The notes: generated by a model not told the origin, from the sequence alone. Positions 16,034-24,855 are shown, counted from the stretch's first letter. The stretch: 46,449 nucleotides of DNA from Absicoccus intestinalis (GCF_033971885.1 NZ_JALBUS010000016.1:1-46449), one strand, 5' to 3'. Program-made: numbers and translations.

Positions 16034-16068
16034 TATAAAAAATAGGATTTGAGATTTCAAATCCTATT
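16034..16068 (-). terminator. Rho-independent terminator of gyrA
   Basis: AATAGGATTT (minus, 16068-16059) pairs with AAATCCTATT (16050-16041) and is followed by TTTTTATA. The gyrA stop (16064-16066) lies in the 5' arm. It ends the S4-recF-gyrB-gyrA operon. Confidence 0.85.
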
Positions 16069-18541
16069 CCTCTTCTTCATGATCAACCAGGGTCATTCGC
16101 ATAACTTTAGCATCTTCGGTTAAATGGATCAAACGAACACCTTGGGTATTTCGTGAATAAATACCAATGTCTTTTACCGCAATTCGAATCATGATACCAC
16201 TGCTGGAAACGATCATGGCATCTTCATCTCCACATACCGCTCGTGCTACTTTCAATTGACCTGTTTTTTCGGTGATGTTCATTGTCGTAACACCTTTTTT
16301 GCCTCGCGAAGTCATACGATAATCCGATATCTTGCTTCGCTTGCCATATCCATTTTCCGATACAACCAATAATGTATCTCCTTCTGTATTCAATGCAGCA
16401 CCAATAATGATGCCATCATCAACTTGCATACCACGAACACCACCAGCACTACGACCCATGACACGAACTTGATCTTCCATAAAATGGATAGCGCGACCAT
16501 TGGAAGAAGCCAATAAGACTTCATCTTTACCTGTTGTTGGTTTCACAAAGAACAATAAATCATCTTCTTTTAAACTGATGGCAATCTTACCATTCTTATT
16601 GATTCGATCAAATTCAGATAATGCTGTTCGTTTTACTACACCATCTTTTGTGACAAACAATAAATATTTATATTCATTTTCTTGTGGTATTCCTAATAAA
16701 CTAGTTACATGTTCATCTTTTTCCAATTGAATTAAATTCACAATTGGTAATCCCTTTGACGTTCTCGATGCGTTTGGAACATTGTAACCCTTTAATCGAT
16801 ATACACGACCTTTATCCGTAAACAACATCAAATAATCATGAGTATTCATCGCAATCATCGTATCAATATCATCTTCTTCATTCAATGTCAGTGATTTGAT
16901 ACCACGACCACCACGATTTTGTGCATGATATGTATCCACTGGCATTCGTTTGATATATCCAGAATTCGTTAATAAGACAATGACATCTTCTTTGGGAATA
17001 AGGTCTTCATCATCCATATCCACATAGGAATCCATGATTTCTGTGCGTCTATCATCGCCATATTTTTCTGCCATTTCTTTTAGATCATCACGAATAATCT
17101 GTAAAACACGAGAATGGTTCGCTAAAATATCTTTAAAATCCGCAATCTTTTTCAAAAGATCTTGATATTCATTCTCGATCTTATCGCGTTCCAAACCCGA
17201 CAAACGACGAAGTTGCATGGCTAAGATTGCCTTGGCTTGAATTTCATCAAAGCCAAATTTTTCACATAATTCCGCATTCAATCCGGCTTCATCCTTGTGA
17301 GAAGAACGAATCGTATGAATGACTGCATCCAACTGATCCAATGCGATACGGAAACCTTCCAAGATGTGTGCACGATCTTCGGCTTTCTTTAAATCAAAAC
17401 GCGTTTTTCGTTCAATCACTTCAACTTGGAAATCAATGTAATCTTTAATAATTTGTTTGATAGGTAATTGACGAGGTCGACCATTTTCCAAAGCCAGCAT
17501 ATTAATGCCATAACTCGATTGTAACGGTGTCAAACGGAACAATTGATTTAAGATCACATCTTCTTGTACATCTTTTTTCAATTCCATGACAATTCGAATA
17601 CCTTCTCGATTCGATTCATCATTTAAATAGGTAACACCCTGAATTTCCTTTTCATTGATCAAACTTGCCATTTTTGAAATCAAATTTGCCTTATTGACAC
17701 CATATGGAATTTCATAAAAAATAACTTGTTTCTTCCCATTGCTCAATTCATTCACACGATATTTGGAACGAATATAGATTGTGCCACGTCCTGTTTCATA
17801 CGCTTGGCGAATACCCTTACGTCCCAAAATGATACCACCCGTCGGAAAGTCTGGTCCTTTTAAGAATTCCATCAATTCAGGTACGGTAATGTCTGGATCA
17901 TCCATAACGGCAAAAATTGCTTGAATGACTTCACCTAAATTGTGCGTTGGCATATTGGTTGCCATACCAACCGCAATACCCATCGATCCATTGACTAAAA
18001 TATTAGGAAAACGAGAAGGCAAGACCAATGGTTCTTTTTCTTCGCCATCGTAGTTTTCAACAAAATCGACCGTATCTTTGTTGATATCACGAACCATCTC
18101 CATCGCAATCTTTGACATACGGGCTTCAGTATAACGCATGGCCGCAGCTCCATCACCGTCCAATGAACCAAAGTTTCCATGTCCATCGACCAATGGATAC
18201 CGATACGAGAAATCTTGCGCCATACGTACCATGGCATCATATACCGCAACATCACCATGCGGATGATACTTACCAATGACCTCACCAACGATACGTGCAC
18301 TTTTCTTATGTGCAACACTCGAAGATATTCCCAATTGATTCATCGCATATAAAATACGACGATGAACGGGTTTTAAACCATCTCGTACATCCGGTAATGC
18401 ACGTTGGACGATGACCGACATGGAATAATCCAAAAAGTCTTCACGAACTTCTCGAGAAATTTCAACTTCTTCGACAACATCATATTGTTCATCATCCTGA
18501 TCATTGTTGTCATTGATATTGTTTGTTAGTTCTTCAGCCAT
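16064..18541 (-). CDS. gyrA: DNA gyrase subunit A
   Basis: Gyrase A cuts and rejoins DNA to introduce negative supercoils with GyrB. It has the winged-helix region with the QRALPDVRDGLKPVHRRIL motif, the catalytic Tyr in AMRYTEARMS, a coiled-coil tower and a C-terminal beta-pinwheel with the GyrA box QNRGGRGI near residue 545, which marks it as GyrA rather than ParC. 825 residues is typical. The quinolone-resistance region reads HPHGDVAVYD: Val98 replaces the Ser83 (E. coli numbering) of susceptible enzymes. AGGAGG lies before the ATG, 10 bases after gyrB. Confidence 0.96.
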   Translation of the reverse strand: MAEELTNNINDNNDQDDEQYDVVEEVEISREVREDFLDYSMSVIVQRALPDVRDGLKPVHRRILYAMNQLGISSSVAHKKSARIVGEVIGKYHPHGDVAVYDAMVRMAQDFSYRYPLVDGHGNFGSLDGDGAAAMRYTEARMSKIAMEMVRDINKDTVDFVENYDGEEKEPLVLPSRFPNILVNGSMGIAVGMATNMPTHNLGEVIQAIFAVMDDPDITVPELMEFLKGPDFPTGGIILGRKGIRQAYETGRGTIYIRSKYRVNELSNGKKQVIFYEIPYGVNKANLISKMASLINEKEIQGVTYLNDESNREGIRIVMELKKDVQEDVILNQLFRLTPLQSSYGINMLALENGRPRQLPIKQIIKDYIDFQVEVIERKTRFDLKKAEDRAHILEGFRIALDQLDAVIHTIRSSHKDEAGLNAELCEKFGFDEIQAKAILAMQLRRLSGLERDKIENEYQDLLKKIADFKDILANHSRVLQIIRDDLKEMAEKYGDDRRTEIMDSYVDMDDEDLIPKEDVIVLLTNSGYIKRMPVDTYHAQNRGGRGIKSLTLNEEDDIDTMIAMNTHDYLMLFTDKGRVYRLKGYNVPNASRTSKGLPIVNLIQLEKDEHVTSLLGIPQENEYKYLLFVTKDGVVKRTALSEFDRINKNGKIAISLKEDDLLFFVKPTTGKDEVLLASSNGRAIHFMEDQVRVMGRSAGGVRGMQVDDGIIIGAALNTEGDTLLVVSENGYGKRSKISDYRMTSRGKKGVTTMNITEKTGQLKVARAVCGDEDAMIVSSSGIMIRIAVKDIGIYSRNTQGVRLIHLTEDAKVMRMTLVDHEEEE

Positions 18542-18551
18542 ATCATTCCTC

Positions 18552-20519
18552 CTAATAATCTAAGTTCGCATAGACCGCGTTTTCTTGAATGAATTCACGA
18601 CGCGGGTCGACTTCTTCACCCATCAACAATTCAAATGTGTTATCGGCATATTCCGCATCATCAATGGTCACTCGCTTTAAGATGCGATGCTTTGGATCCA
18701 TAGTTGTTTCCCATAATTGTTCTGCATCCATTTCTCCCAATCCTTTGTATCGTTGTACTTTATAACCATCTTTCAATTCACTACGAATCTGATTCATCTC
18801 CTGCTCTTTGTAGGCATAGACGATCTTTTTTCCTTTTTGTACTTTGTATAGAGGAGGTTGCGCAATATATACATATCCACCTTCAATAACAGGTCGCATA
18901 TATCGATATAAGAACGTTAACATCAATGTAGCAATATGTGCACCATCCACATCGGCATCGGTCATGATAATAATTTTGTGATAACGAAGTTTGGCCAGAT
19001 CCACTTCATCTTTGATTCCACAACCAAAAGCTGTGATCATTGAGCGAATTTCCGCATTATCAAAAATACGATGTTCTCTTGCTTTTTCAACATTGATGAT
19101 CTTTCCACGCAAAGGCAAGATAGCCTGCGTCTTCGCATCACGTCCTTGTTTGGCCGATCCCCCGGCCGAATTCCCCTCGACAATATAGATTTCACATTCA
19201 CTGGCATCTTTACTGGAACAATCCGTTAACTTACCTGGTAGACTTGAAATCCCATCCAATGCACTTTTTCGACGTGTGAGTTCACGAGCTTTCTTTGCTG
19301 CCATACGCGCTTTCGAAGCCAGGGTAGCTTTATCAACAATTTTTTTGGCTTGATCCGGATTTTCTAAGAAATAACGCTGCAATTGTTTACCAACAATACT
19401 CGATACGATCTTACGAACTTCCGAATTTCCTAATTTGGTCTTTGTTTGTCCCTCATATTGAGGATTTGGATGCTTTACCGAAATGATACAAACCAAACCT
19501 TCTTTCACATCGTCCTGTGATAATTTTTCATCTTTCTTCAATATATTATGATCCAACGCATATTTATTGATTTCACGCGTTAAGGCCATACGGAAACCAT
19601 CTTCATGATAGCCACCTTCATGGGTATGAATATTATTACAGAAAGAATAAATATTGGATTGATATCCTTCGTTATACTGCAAAGCCACTTCTGCCAAAAT
19701 GCCATCGACCAAACCTTCACAATAAATCACATCATCTGTAATCGGCGTTTTATTCCGATTGATAAAACGCACATATTCAATGATGCCACCTTCATAATAA
19801 TAGTTTTCTTTGATGGGTTCTTCTTCTCGCAAATCCGTTAATGTTAAGCGAATACCTTTATTTAAAAAAGCCAATTGACGTAAACGCGAATTCAATGTAT
19901 CAAAATCATAAGACGTCGTTTCTTTAAAAATGGTTGGATCCGCCTTAAAACGAACCAATGTACCCGTTTCTTGGGTGGTACCGATTTCCTTTAAAGGAGC
20001 CACTGTATGGCCGCCATTTTCAAAACGAATGAAATAGATCTTACCATTTTGATACACCGTCACTTCCATCCAAGAACTCAGTGCATTAACAACAGAAGCA
20101 CCAACACCATGAAGGCCTCCCGATACTTTATAGGCACCTCCACCAAATTTACCACCCGCATGTAATACCGTAAGAATGGTTTCTACGGCACTTACGCCCG
20201 TCTTCTCATGAATGCCGACAGGCATACCACGACCATTATCACGAACAGCGATGACATCATCGGGTTCGATCGTGACATCGATCTTATTGGCAAACCCAGC
20301 CAAGGCTTCATCAATACCATTATCAACAATTTCCCAAACCAGATGATGAAGACCTCTGGCACTTGTCGATCCAATATACATACCAGGACGTAAGCGAACG
20401 GCTTCCAATCCTTCCAATACTTGAATATCATCAGCCGTATACGAATGATCCACCGATGTCGCTTCATTCTCCAACTGATCAAATTCTAAAATTTCTTGTT
20501 TTAATTCTTCTTGACTCAT
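18552..20519 (-). CDS. gyrB: DNA gyrase subunit B
   Basis: The ATPase subunit of gyrase. The N-terminal GHKL ATPase carries EIVDNGIDEAL, DNGRGMPVG and GGLHGVGASVVNALS; the Toprim domain has VEGNSAGGSAKQ and DADVDGAHI, and PRREFIQENA closes the C-terminus. Two ATGs compete: 20523-20525 lies one base after the GGAGG, while 20517-20519 has the ideal seven-base spacing, so I choose the second (655 residues). The Toprim motif reads EGNSAGG, with Asn where most gyrases have Asp (E. coli D426, mutated to Asn in nalidixic-acid resistance). It lies just after recF, within the same operon. Confidence 0.95.
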   Translation of the reverse strand: MSQEELKQEILEFDQLENEATSVDHSYTADDIQVLEGLEAVRLRPGMYIGSTSARGLHHLVWEIVDNGIDEALAGFANKIDVTIEPDDVIAVRDNGRGMPVGIHEKTGVSAVETILTVLHAGGKFGGGAYKVSGGLHGVGASVVNALSSWMEVTVYQNGKIYFIRFENGGHTVAPLKEIGTTQETGTLVRFKADPTIFKETTSYDFDTLNSRLRQLAFLNKGIRLTLTDLREEEPIKENYYYEGGIIEYVRFINRNKTPITDDVIYCEGLVDGILAEVALQYNEGYQSNIYSFCNNIHTHEGGYHEDGFRMALTREINKYALDHNILKKDEKLSQDDVKEGLVCIISVKHPNPQYEGQTKTKLGNSEVRKIVSSIVGKQLQRYFLENPDQAKKIVDKATLASKARMAAKKARELTRRKSALDGISSLPGKLTDCSSKDASECEIYIVEGNSAGGSAKQGRDAKTQAILPLRGKIINVEKAREHRIFDNAEIRSMITAFGCGIKDEVDLAKLRYHKIIIMTDADVDGAHIATLMLTFLYRYMRPVIEGGYVYIAQPPLYKVQKGKKIVYAYKEQEMNQIRSELKDGYKVQRYKGLGEMDAEQLWETTMDPKHRILKRVTIDDAEYADNTFELLMGEEVDPRREFIQENAVYANLDY

Positions 20520-20521
20520 AC

Positions 20522-21610
20522 TCATACCTCCCGAAGAGAACCATCTTCAATATGATAAAAACGAACCGAACGATCTTGAAACCATTGTTTATCTATGGGT
20601 TCGGTTGATGTGATAAATACTTGCATAGAGCGTGGTAAATGTTGGATCAATTGTTTTTGACGTCTAGGATCCAATTCACTAAAAACATCATCCAATAATA
20701 AAATCGGATATTGTTTGGTTTTTTCATAAATAATTTGCGCAAGACCTAACTTCATTGCCAAGAGAAAACTACGCTTCTGTCCTTGTGAGCCTACTTCATG
20801 GATGGGTCTTCCATTCAATAAAAAAACGATATCATCTTTATGAATGCCATATGTTGTTTGTCGATATTGTTTATCTTTTTCGAAACTCTTTTCATAAGCC
20901 ATTTTCAGATTTTCCTGTAAATGATCCCATTCTACAAAGGTTTGATATGTCGCATCTATTTTTTCTTTTTGCTCTGAAAAAAAAGGATATAGCAAACGCG
21001 ACTGATCCATCCATTCTTTCACAAATTTCGCCCGTTGGGAAATGATGACCATTTCATCTTGAATCATTTGCTCAGTCAATGTATGCAATAAAAGATCATC
21101 CAAATCATCTTGTTTTAATAGCCGATTTCTTTGTTTCAATAGGGATTGAAAATGAGATAACGTCGCCGTATATGTATGTGATAATTTCATAAGTTCCATA
21201 TCAATGAAGCGACGTCGAGAACGCGGCGATTGTTGAAATAAAAGCATATCATCTGGGCAAAATAAGATGGCATTCAATTTACCGATAAAATCAGAATACC
21301 GTCGTACAGGATCTTGATAGACAAATAAATGCTTTTTCTTTTGTGAAACAACAATTTTCAATTGTTCATCGTGACCATGCGATTCAATCAAAGCAGAAAG
21401 ACTCATCCATTCTTTTTGATGCATGGTCAAACTATCGATATGAGATGTGCGAAAAGAACGTAAATGACTTAAAAAATAGATAGCCTCAATGAGATTGGTC
21501 TTACCTTGTGCATTATTTCCATAGAAACAATGGATACAAGCCGGTTCAAATCGATAAGAACTTTTGTGATAATTTCGAAAATGGACAAGTTCTAATCGTT
21601 TCAGATTCAT
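20522..21610 (-). CDS. recF: DNA replication and repair protein RecF
   Basis: RecF is an SMC-like ATPase that helps RecOR load RecA at gaps and stalled forks. Walker A is GNNAQGKTNLIEAIY (about 30-44), the signature is VGSQGQKRSFLLAMKLG near 280, and Walker B LLLDDVFSELD near 313. 362 residues is normal. It overlaps the S4 gene upstream by the ATGA at 21607-21610 (translational coupling), and its stop overlaps the upstream candidate ATG of gyrB. Confidence 0.95.
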   Translation of the reverse strand: MNLKRLELVHFRNYHKSSYRFEPACIHCFYGNNAQGKTNLIEAIYFLSHLRSFRTSHIDSLTMHQKEWMSLSALIESHGHDEQLKIVVSQKKKHLFVYQDPVRRYSDFIGKLNAILFCPDDMLLFQQSPRSRRRFIDMELMKLSHTYTATLSHFQSLLKQRNRLLKQDDLDDLLLHTLTEQMIQDEMVIISQRAKFVKEWMDQSRLLYPFFSEQKEKIDATYQTFVEWDHLQENLKMAYEKSFEKDKQYRQTTYGIHKDDIVFLLNGRPIHEVGSQGQKRSFLLAMKLGLAQIIYEKTKQYPILLLDDVFSELDPRRQKQLIQHLPRSMQVFITSTEPIDKQWFQDRSVRFYHIEDGSLREV

Positions 21611-21810
21611 TGGATCTGGATCCTTTGGCCATCGATTTCCACCACATCATTGGCATATAGCTTGCGACCTCGACGATTTTCTTTTTCGCCATTGACCAAA
21701 ACATAATGATCAGCCAAATACGCTTTTACCATGCCTCCAGTTGGCAATACATCACAAGCCTTTAGCAATTGAGAAAGTGTAATATATTCATTTTCTAATG
21801 TAAAATGCAT
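21607..21810 (-). CDS. yaaA: S4-domain RNA-binding protein (YaaA/RlbA type)
   Basis: A small S4-like RNA-binding protein found between dnaN and recF in most Bacillota. I start it at the ATG at 21808-21810 (MHFTLENEYITLSQLLK), preceded by AAAGGGG; longer in-frame starts have no such site. That gives 67 residues. The S4 pattern is clear: ITLSQLLKACDVLPTGGMVK, then VLVNGEKENRRGRKLYANDVVEI. Its role is thought to be in ribosome-associated RNA binding; the exact function is not established. It leads the gyrase operon from a promoter at 21835-21843. Confidence 0.88.
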   Translation of the reverse strand: MHFTLENEYITLSQLLKACDVLPTGGMVKAYLADHYVLVNGEKENRRGRKLYANDVVEIDGQRIQIQ

Positions 21811-21834
21811 GGAAATACCCCTTTTCACTGTCTT

Positions 21835-21843
21835 ATTATACCA
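21835..21843 (-). promoter_or_regulatory. Promoter of the S4-recF-gyrB-gyrA operon
   Basis: Minus strand TGGTATAAT (21843-21835) is an extended -10 about 25 bases before the S4 gene start. It lies between the dnaN terminator and the S4 gene, so this operon can be transcribed apart from dnaA-dnaN. Confidence 0.6.
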
Positions 21844-21884
21844 TAATACGCATTTGTTTACTATATTGACCATCCCTACATAAC

Positions 21885-21911
21885 ATAAAAAAAAGGCCGC
21901 GATTGGCCTTT
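21885..21911 (-). terminator. Rho-independent terminator of dnaN
   Basis: AAAGGCC (minus, 21911-21905), loop AATCGC, GGCCTTT (21898-21892), then a run of Ts. The dnaN stop (21910-21912) overlaps the 5' arm. Confidence 0.88.
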
Positions 21912-23031
21912 AATCATAGCTACGCACAGGAACGATCACGATGACGATCGAATCATCTTCTGGATTTAAGATACGAATCGGTCGCATATCACCAGAAAAT
22001 TCCAGATCCACTTTCGAACCATTTAAGGCACGAATGGCATCTAAAATATAACTACCATTACAAGTAAGGGTCAAATGATCTCCTTTGTATATACAATCGG
22101 TCAATACTTCATCACTGCTTCCAATCTCGGTTGAATTGGTCTTGATCCGAACAATCTCTGGACTACATTCCAATTTGACCAAATGCACTTTATCATTTCG
22201 AATAAAATTGGTACGGTCAATGACACTGGCTAATTCATGGGCATCGACAACCATAGAAGCAACCGAAGATGTTGGAATGATTTTCTCAACACTTGGGAAA
22301 GTCCCATCCAATAATCGCGTTTGGAAAATGGTCTTACCAAACACAAATTGCGCTTTTTTTGAATCAATATATAATTGCACCGCATCAATCTCTTCTGAAA
22401 GAGAACGAACTACCTCTTGTAGCGATTTACTGGGAATCGTGATATTAAAATTGGATTCGGCTTGTAAAGCAATGGTCTTACGCGCTAAACGATACGAATC
22501 TGTACCCGAACAATAGAGATATCCATCTTTTGCTGCAAAATTAACACCACTCAATACAGGACGTTGATCATTTTCACTACAAGCAAAGGCAGTTTGCGAT
22601 ACGATTTGCGATAATGTATCCCTCGATAATTGAATCGAATGCGTGGGTTGATCAAAATCAATATTTGGATATTGACCCGCTTCCATACCATTTAAATTAA
22701 ATTTACCATTGGTGCTTGTAATGCGAACCAATTCAAAATCCATGACTTCCAATTCCACCATCGTGGATTCAATTTTATGAATGATTTCTAATAAATAACG
22801 AGATTCTAAAACAATGGAACCCGTTGATTCAATTTGCAGTTGATTTTCTTCTCCTTTATATATATATGTACGAATAGAAATATTGGAATCACTTCCTGTT
22901 AATACAATATGATCTTGATCGACTTCAATGCAAATACCGGATAAAGCAGGTAAGGGTGAAAAAGAACTAATGGCACGCGATACAATAGAAAGTTGAGTAT
23001 AAAAATATTTTCGATCAATAGTAAATTTCAT
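21910..23031 (-). CDS. dnaN: DNA polymerase III beta subunit (sliding clamp)
   Basis: DnaN forms the ring-shaped clamp that tethers polymerase III to DNA. At 373 residues it has the usual three-fold repeated fold; recognisable stretches include MKFTIDRKYFYTQL, PALSGICIEV, FACSENDQRPVLSGV and the C-terminal MRPIRILNP region. AAAGGAG lies ten bases before the ATG. It follows dnaA by 134 bases; that spacer holds DnaA boxes and AT-rich DNA (second part of oriC). It ends in its own terminator. Confidence 0.95.
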   Translation of the reverse strand: MKFTIDRKYFYTQLSIVSRAISSFSPLPALSGICIEVDQDHIVLTGSDSNISIRTYIYKGEENQLQIESTGSIVLESRYLLEIIHKIESTMVELEVMDFELVRITSTNGKFNLNGMEAGQYPNIDFDQPTHSIQLSRDTLSQIVSQTAFACSENDQRPVLSGVNFAAKDGYLYCSGTDSYRLARKTIALQAESNFNITIPSKSLQEVVRSLSEEIDAVQLYIDSKKAQFVFGKTIFQTRLLDGTFPSVEKIIPTSSVASMVVDAHELASVIDRTNFIRNDKVHLVKLECSPEIVRIKTNSTEIGSSDEVLTDCIYKGDHLTLTCNGSYILDAIRALNGSKVDLEFSGDMRPIRILNPEDDSIVIVIVPVRSYD

Positions 23032-23047
23032 AATTTGAATCTCCTTT

Positions 23048-23165
23048 ATTACTATATATGTATAATGAATAACAACAACCTGGGGAAAACGGGGATAACT
23101 TTTTCTATAAAGCGATGTATATCGCTTTTAGGACCCATTTTTAACGATGGAAAACCAGGGAAAAC
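23048..23165. other. oriC: oriC, dnaA-dnaN segment: DnaA boxes, possible DnaA-trio and AT-rich DUE
   Basis: Two adjacent DnaA-box-like 9-mers, TGGGGAAAA (23081-23089) and CGGGGATAA (23090-23098, complement TTATCCCCG), are flanked by a stretch (23061-23078) whose successive triplets TAT AAT GAA TAA CAA CAA all have A in the middle, and by very AT-rich DNA (23048-23066). In B. subtilis the same position holds DnaA boxes, DnaA-trio repeats and the unwinding element. A hairpin without U-tract (AAAGCGAT at 23109-23116 with ATCGCTTT at 23121-23128) lies nearer dnaA. Confidence 0.7.
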
Positions 23166-24506
23166 TTATAGGGAATCTTTGATCTTATTCATCGCAATTT
23201 GAAAAGCTGTATCCGTTTTTAATAATTTGATGGCTCGATCATAAGAAGACTTGATGGTGGAATGATCACGATTGCCTAATTGCTGACCAATTTGTGTCCA
23301 AGATGTCCCCAATGTTTCATGACAAAGATAGACGATCATATGACGAGCGGTGACTAATTTCTTCTGCCGCGATTTTCCCTCTACTTCATTATAAGAAAGA
23401 CCATAAAATTTTGTTACCACTTTCTTGATTTGTTTGGGAGTAAGTTTATTGGGTTTTGCGACAATCAATTGTCCCGATAAGACGCGTTGTGCAAAAGGAA
23501 GATCGATCACATCAATATTTTCCAACGTGGCATTGAAGATCAATGTACGTAAACTACCTTCCAATTTGCGAACATCATCGGAAAATTTATGAGCTAAGAA
23601 ATCAATTGTTTCATCATTGATCTGACAAGCTTCTTCATAGCCTTCTAATTTTTTTCGTAAGATGGCTCGACTCGTATCGAATTCAGGTTTCAATATATTA
23701 ATAGGTAAACCATTATTAAAACGAGAAATCAAACGATTTTGAATGCCTTCCAATTCATTGGGATGCATATCACTCGTGATCACGATTTGTGCACCCTTCG
23801 CAATTAAAGAATTATAAACTTTAAAAAAGATTTCTTGAGAACTGGACTGCGTCAAATTTTGAATATCATCGATCAAGAAATAATCATTATCAATCAGTTG
23901 CGCTTGTACCATTTCTACGGTATTGGATTGGACATTGTGCGTTTTCATCGCATCGATCAAGATAGAAACTAGATCACCACTATACGCATAAAAGACCTTT
24001 TTTTCTGGTATTTCTTTTTGGAGATAATTTCCAATCGCATGTAAAAGATGGGTCTTGCCCAATCCGGAATTTCCATAAATCAAAATGGGATTAAAAGTAT
24101 GAGTATCTTCGATGCAACAATGAAAACAAGCAGCATAAGCCCCTTGATTGGATTTTCCCTGCACAAAGTTTTCAAAGGTATAATCTGCATTAAATTTGGT
24201 TTGTACCAATTCCTTAGTACGCCGCTGTACAATTTCTTCCGGCATCATTTTTTCGACTTCACGATAATGCATCAAAGTAATGGTGACTGCTTCTCCCCAC
24301 ATTTCACTTAAATACTGTTCAAATAAAGCTTTGGTGTTGGAATCGGACATGATATTTTTGGTGATTACTGAACGATACGACACATATGCAATCCCATCTT
24401 CGATTCGAAATAAGCTCGTTTTGGACATCCAAGAAAAAGTATCTTCTTTAAAATTATTTTTAATTGCTTCTAAAGTTTCTTTCCATAACGTTTCATATTG
24501 ATTCAT
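23166..24506 (-). CDS. dnaA: Chromosomal replication initiator DnaA
   Basis: DnaA binds oriC boxes and melts the origin. AAA+ motifs are Walker A GNSGLGKTHLLHAIG and Walker B FLIDDIQNL; the C-terminal domain has the DnaA signature ARHMIVYLCHETLG and GNRDHSTIKSSYDRA. The reading frame stays open to 24719, but those codons are oriC DNA; the homologous start is MNQYETLWKE at 24504-24506, giving 446 residues, the normal length. There is no Shine-Dalgarno at this ATG; TATAAT (24519-24514) ends seven bases before it, suggesting a leaderless mRNA. DnaA boxes on both sides allow autoregulation. Confidence 0.95.
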   Translation of the reverse strand: MNQYETLWKETLEAIKNNFKEDTFSWMSKTSLFRIEDGIAYVSYRSVITKNIMSDSNTKALFEQYLSEMWGEAVTITLMHYREVEKMMPEEIVQRRTKELVQTKFNADYTFENFVQGKSNQGAYAACFHCCIEDTHTFNPILIYGNSGLGKTHLLHAIGNYLQKEIPEKKVFYAYSGDLVSILIDAMKTHNVQSNTVEMVQAQLIDNDYFLIDDIQNLTQSSSQEIFFKVYNSLIAKGAQIVITSDMHPNELEGIQNRLISRFNNGLPINILKPEFDTSRAILRKKLEGYEEACQINDETIDFLAHKFSDDVRKLEGSLRTLIFNATLENIDVIDLPFAQRVLSGQLIVAKPNKLTPKQIKKVVTKFYGLSYNEVEGKSRQKKLVTARHMIVYLCHETLGTSWTQIGQQLGNRDHSTIKSSYDRAIKLLKTDTAFQIAMNKIKDSL

Positions 24507-24513
24507 ACGTTTT

Positions 24514-24519
24514 ATTATA
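24514..24519 (-). promoter_or_regulatory. Putative dnaA promoter -10 box, seven bases from the ATG
   Basis: TATAAT on the minus strand (24519-24514) ends seven bases before the dnaA ATG. A start site at the usual 6-8 bases would fall at or next to the ATG. No good -35 is visible at 16-18 bases. Nearby DnaA boxes (24554-24573) lie just upstream and could repress it. Confidence 0.5.
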
Positions 24520-24553
24520 CACGAAATTAGATAGGAAGGTATAGCTATAGAAG

Positions 24554-24839
24554 TTATCCCCACATGGGGATAACACCCAAATGGGGAAAAATGAAAGGCA
24601 AGTGGATAAAATGGGGAATATGGGGAAAACAACTGGGGAAAAGTGTATGCTGTGGGGAAATAAATGGATAACAATATACGATATATAAAGGAATATTTGA
24701 GGTTATCCACGTTTTCCACAGGAAATCAAAAAGTACAGATATTTATCGAAAATAAAGCGGATAAGAACAAAGAAAAAGAGGAATAAAAGGGGATTTACAT
24801 CCGTAAGAATTAAAAATTCCCCAACGAAAATGGGGAAAA
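24554..24839. other. oriC: oriC, upstream-of-dnaA segment: DnaA box cluster
   Basis: The gap 24507-24913 has no gene. DnaA boxes seen: a converging pair TTATCCCCAcaTGGGGATAA (24554-24573), AGTGGATAA (24601-24609), AATGGATAA (24663-24671), TTATCCACG (24703-24711), TTTTCCACA (24712-24720) and AGCGGATAA (24756-24764). Between them are near-box 9-mers all on the plus strand: TGGGGAAAA at 24582, 24621, 24634 and 24831, TGGGGAATA at 24612 and TGGGGAAAT at 24653. Together with the dnaA-dnaN part this makes a bipartite origin as in Bacillus. 24840-24913 holds the femX promoter. Confidence 0.88.
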
Positions 24840-24855
24840 CTTTTCAATAATGGAC

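Noticed and set aside
15807..16052. 81-codon plus-strand open frame over the T-box
   Set aside because: It is antisense to the T-box leader and gyrA terminator and has no coding signal.
23109..23128. Terminator after dnaA
   Set aside because: The AAAGCGAT/ATCGCTTT hairpin has no U-tract on either strand; dnaA-dnaN read-through is expected.
24507..24719. 71-codon N-terminal extension of dnaA
   Set aside because: It is oriC sequence with DnaA boxes, has no DnaA homology, and the normal DnaA start is at 24506.
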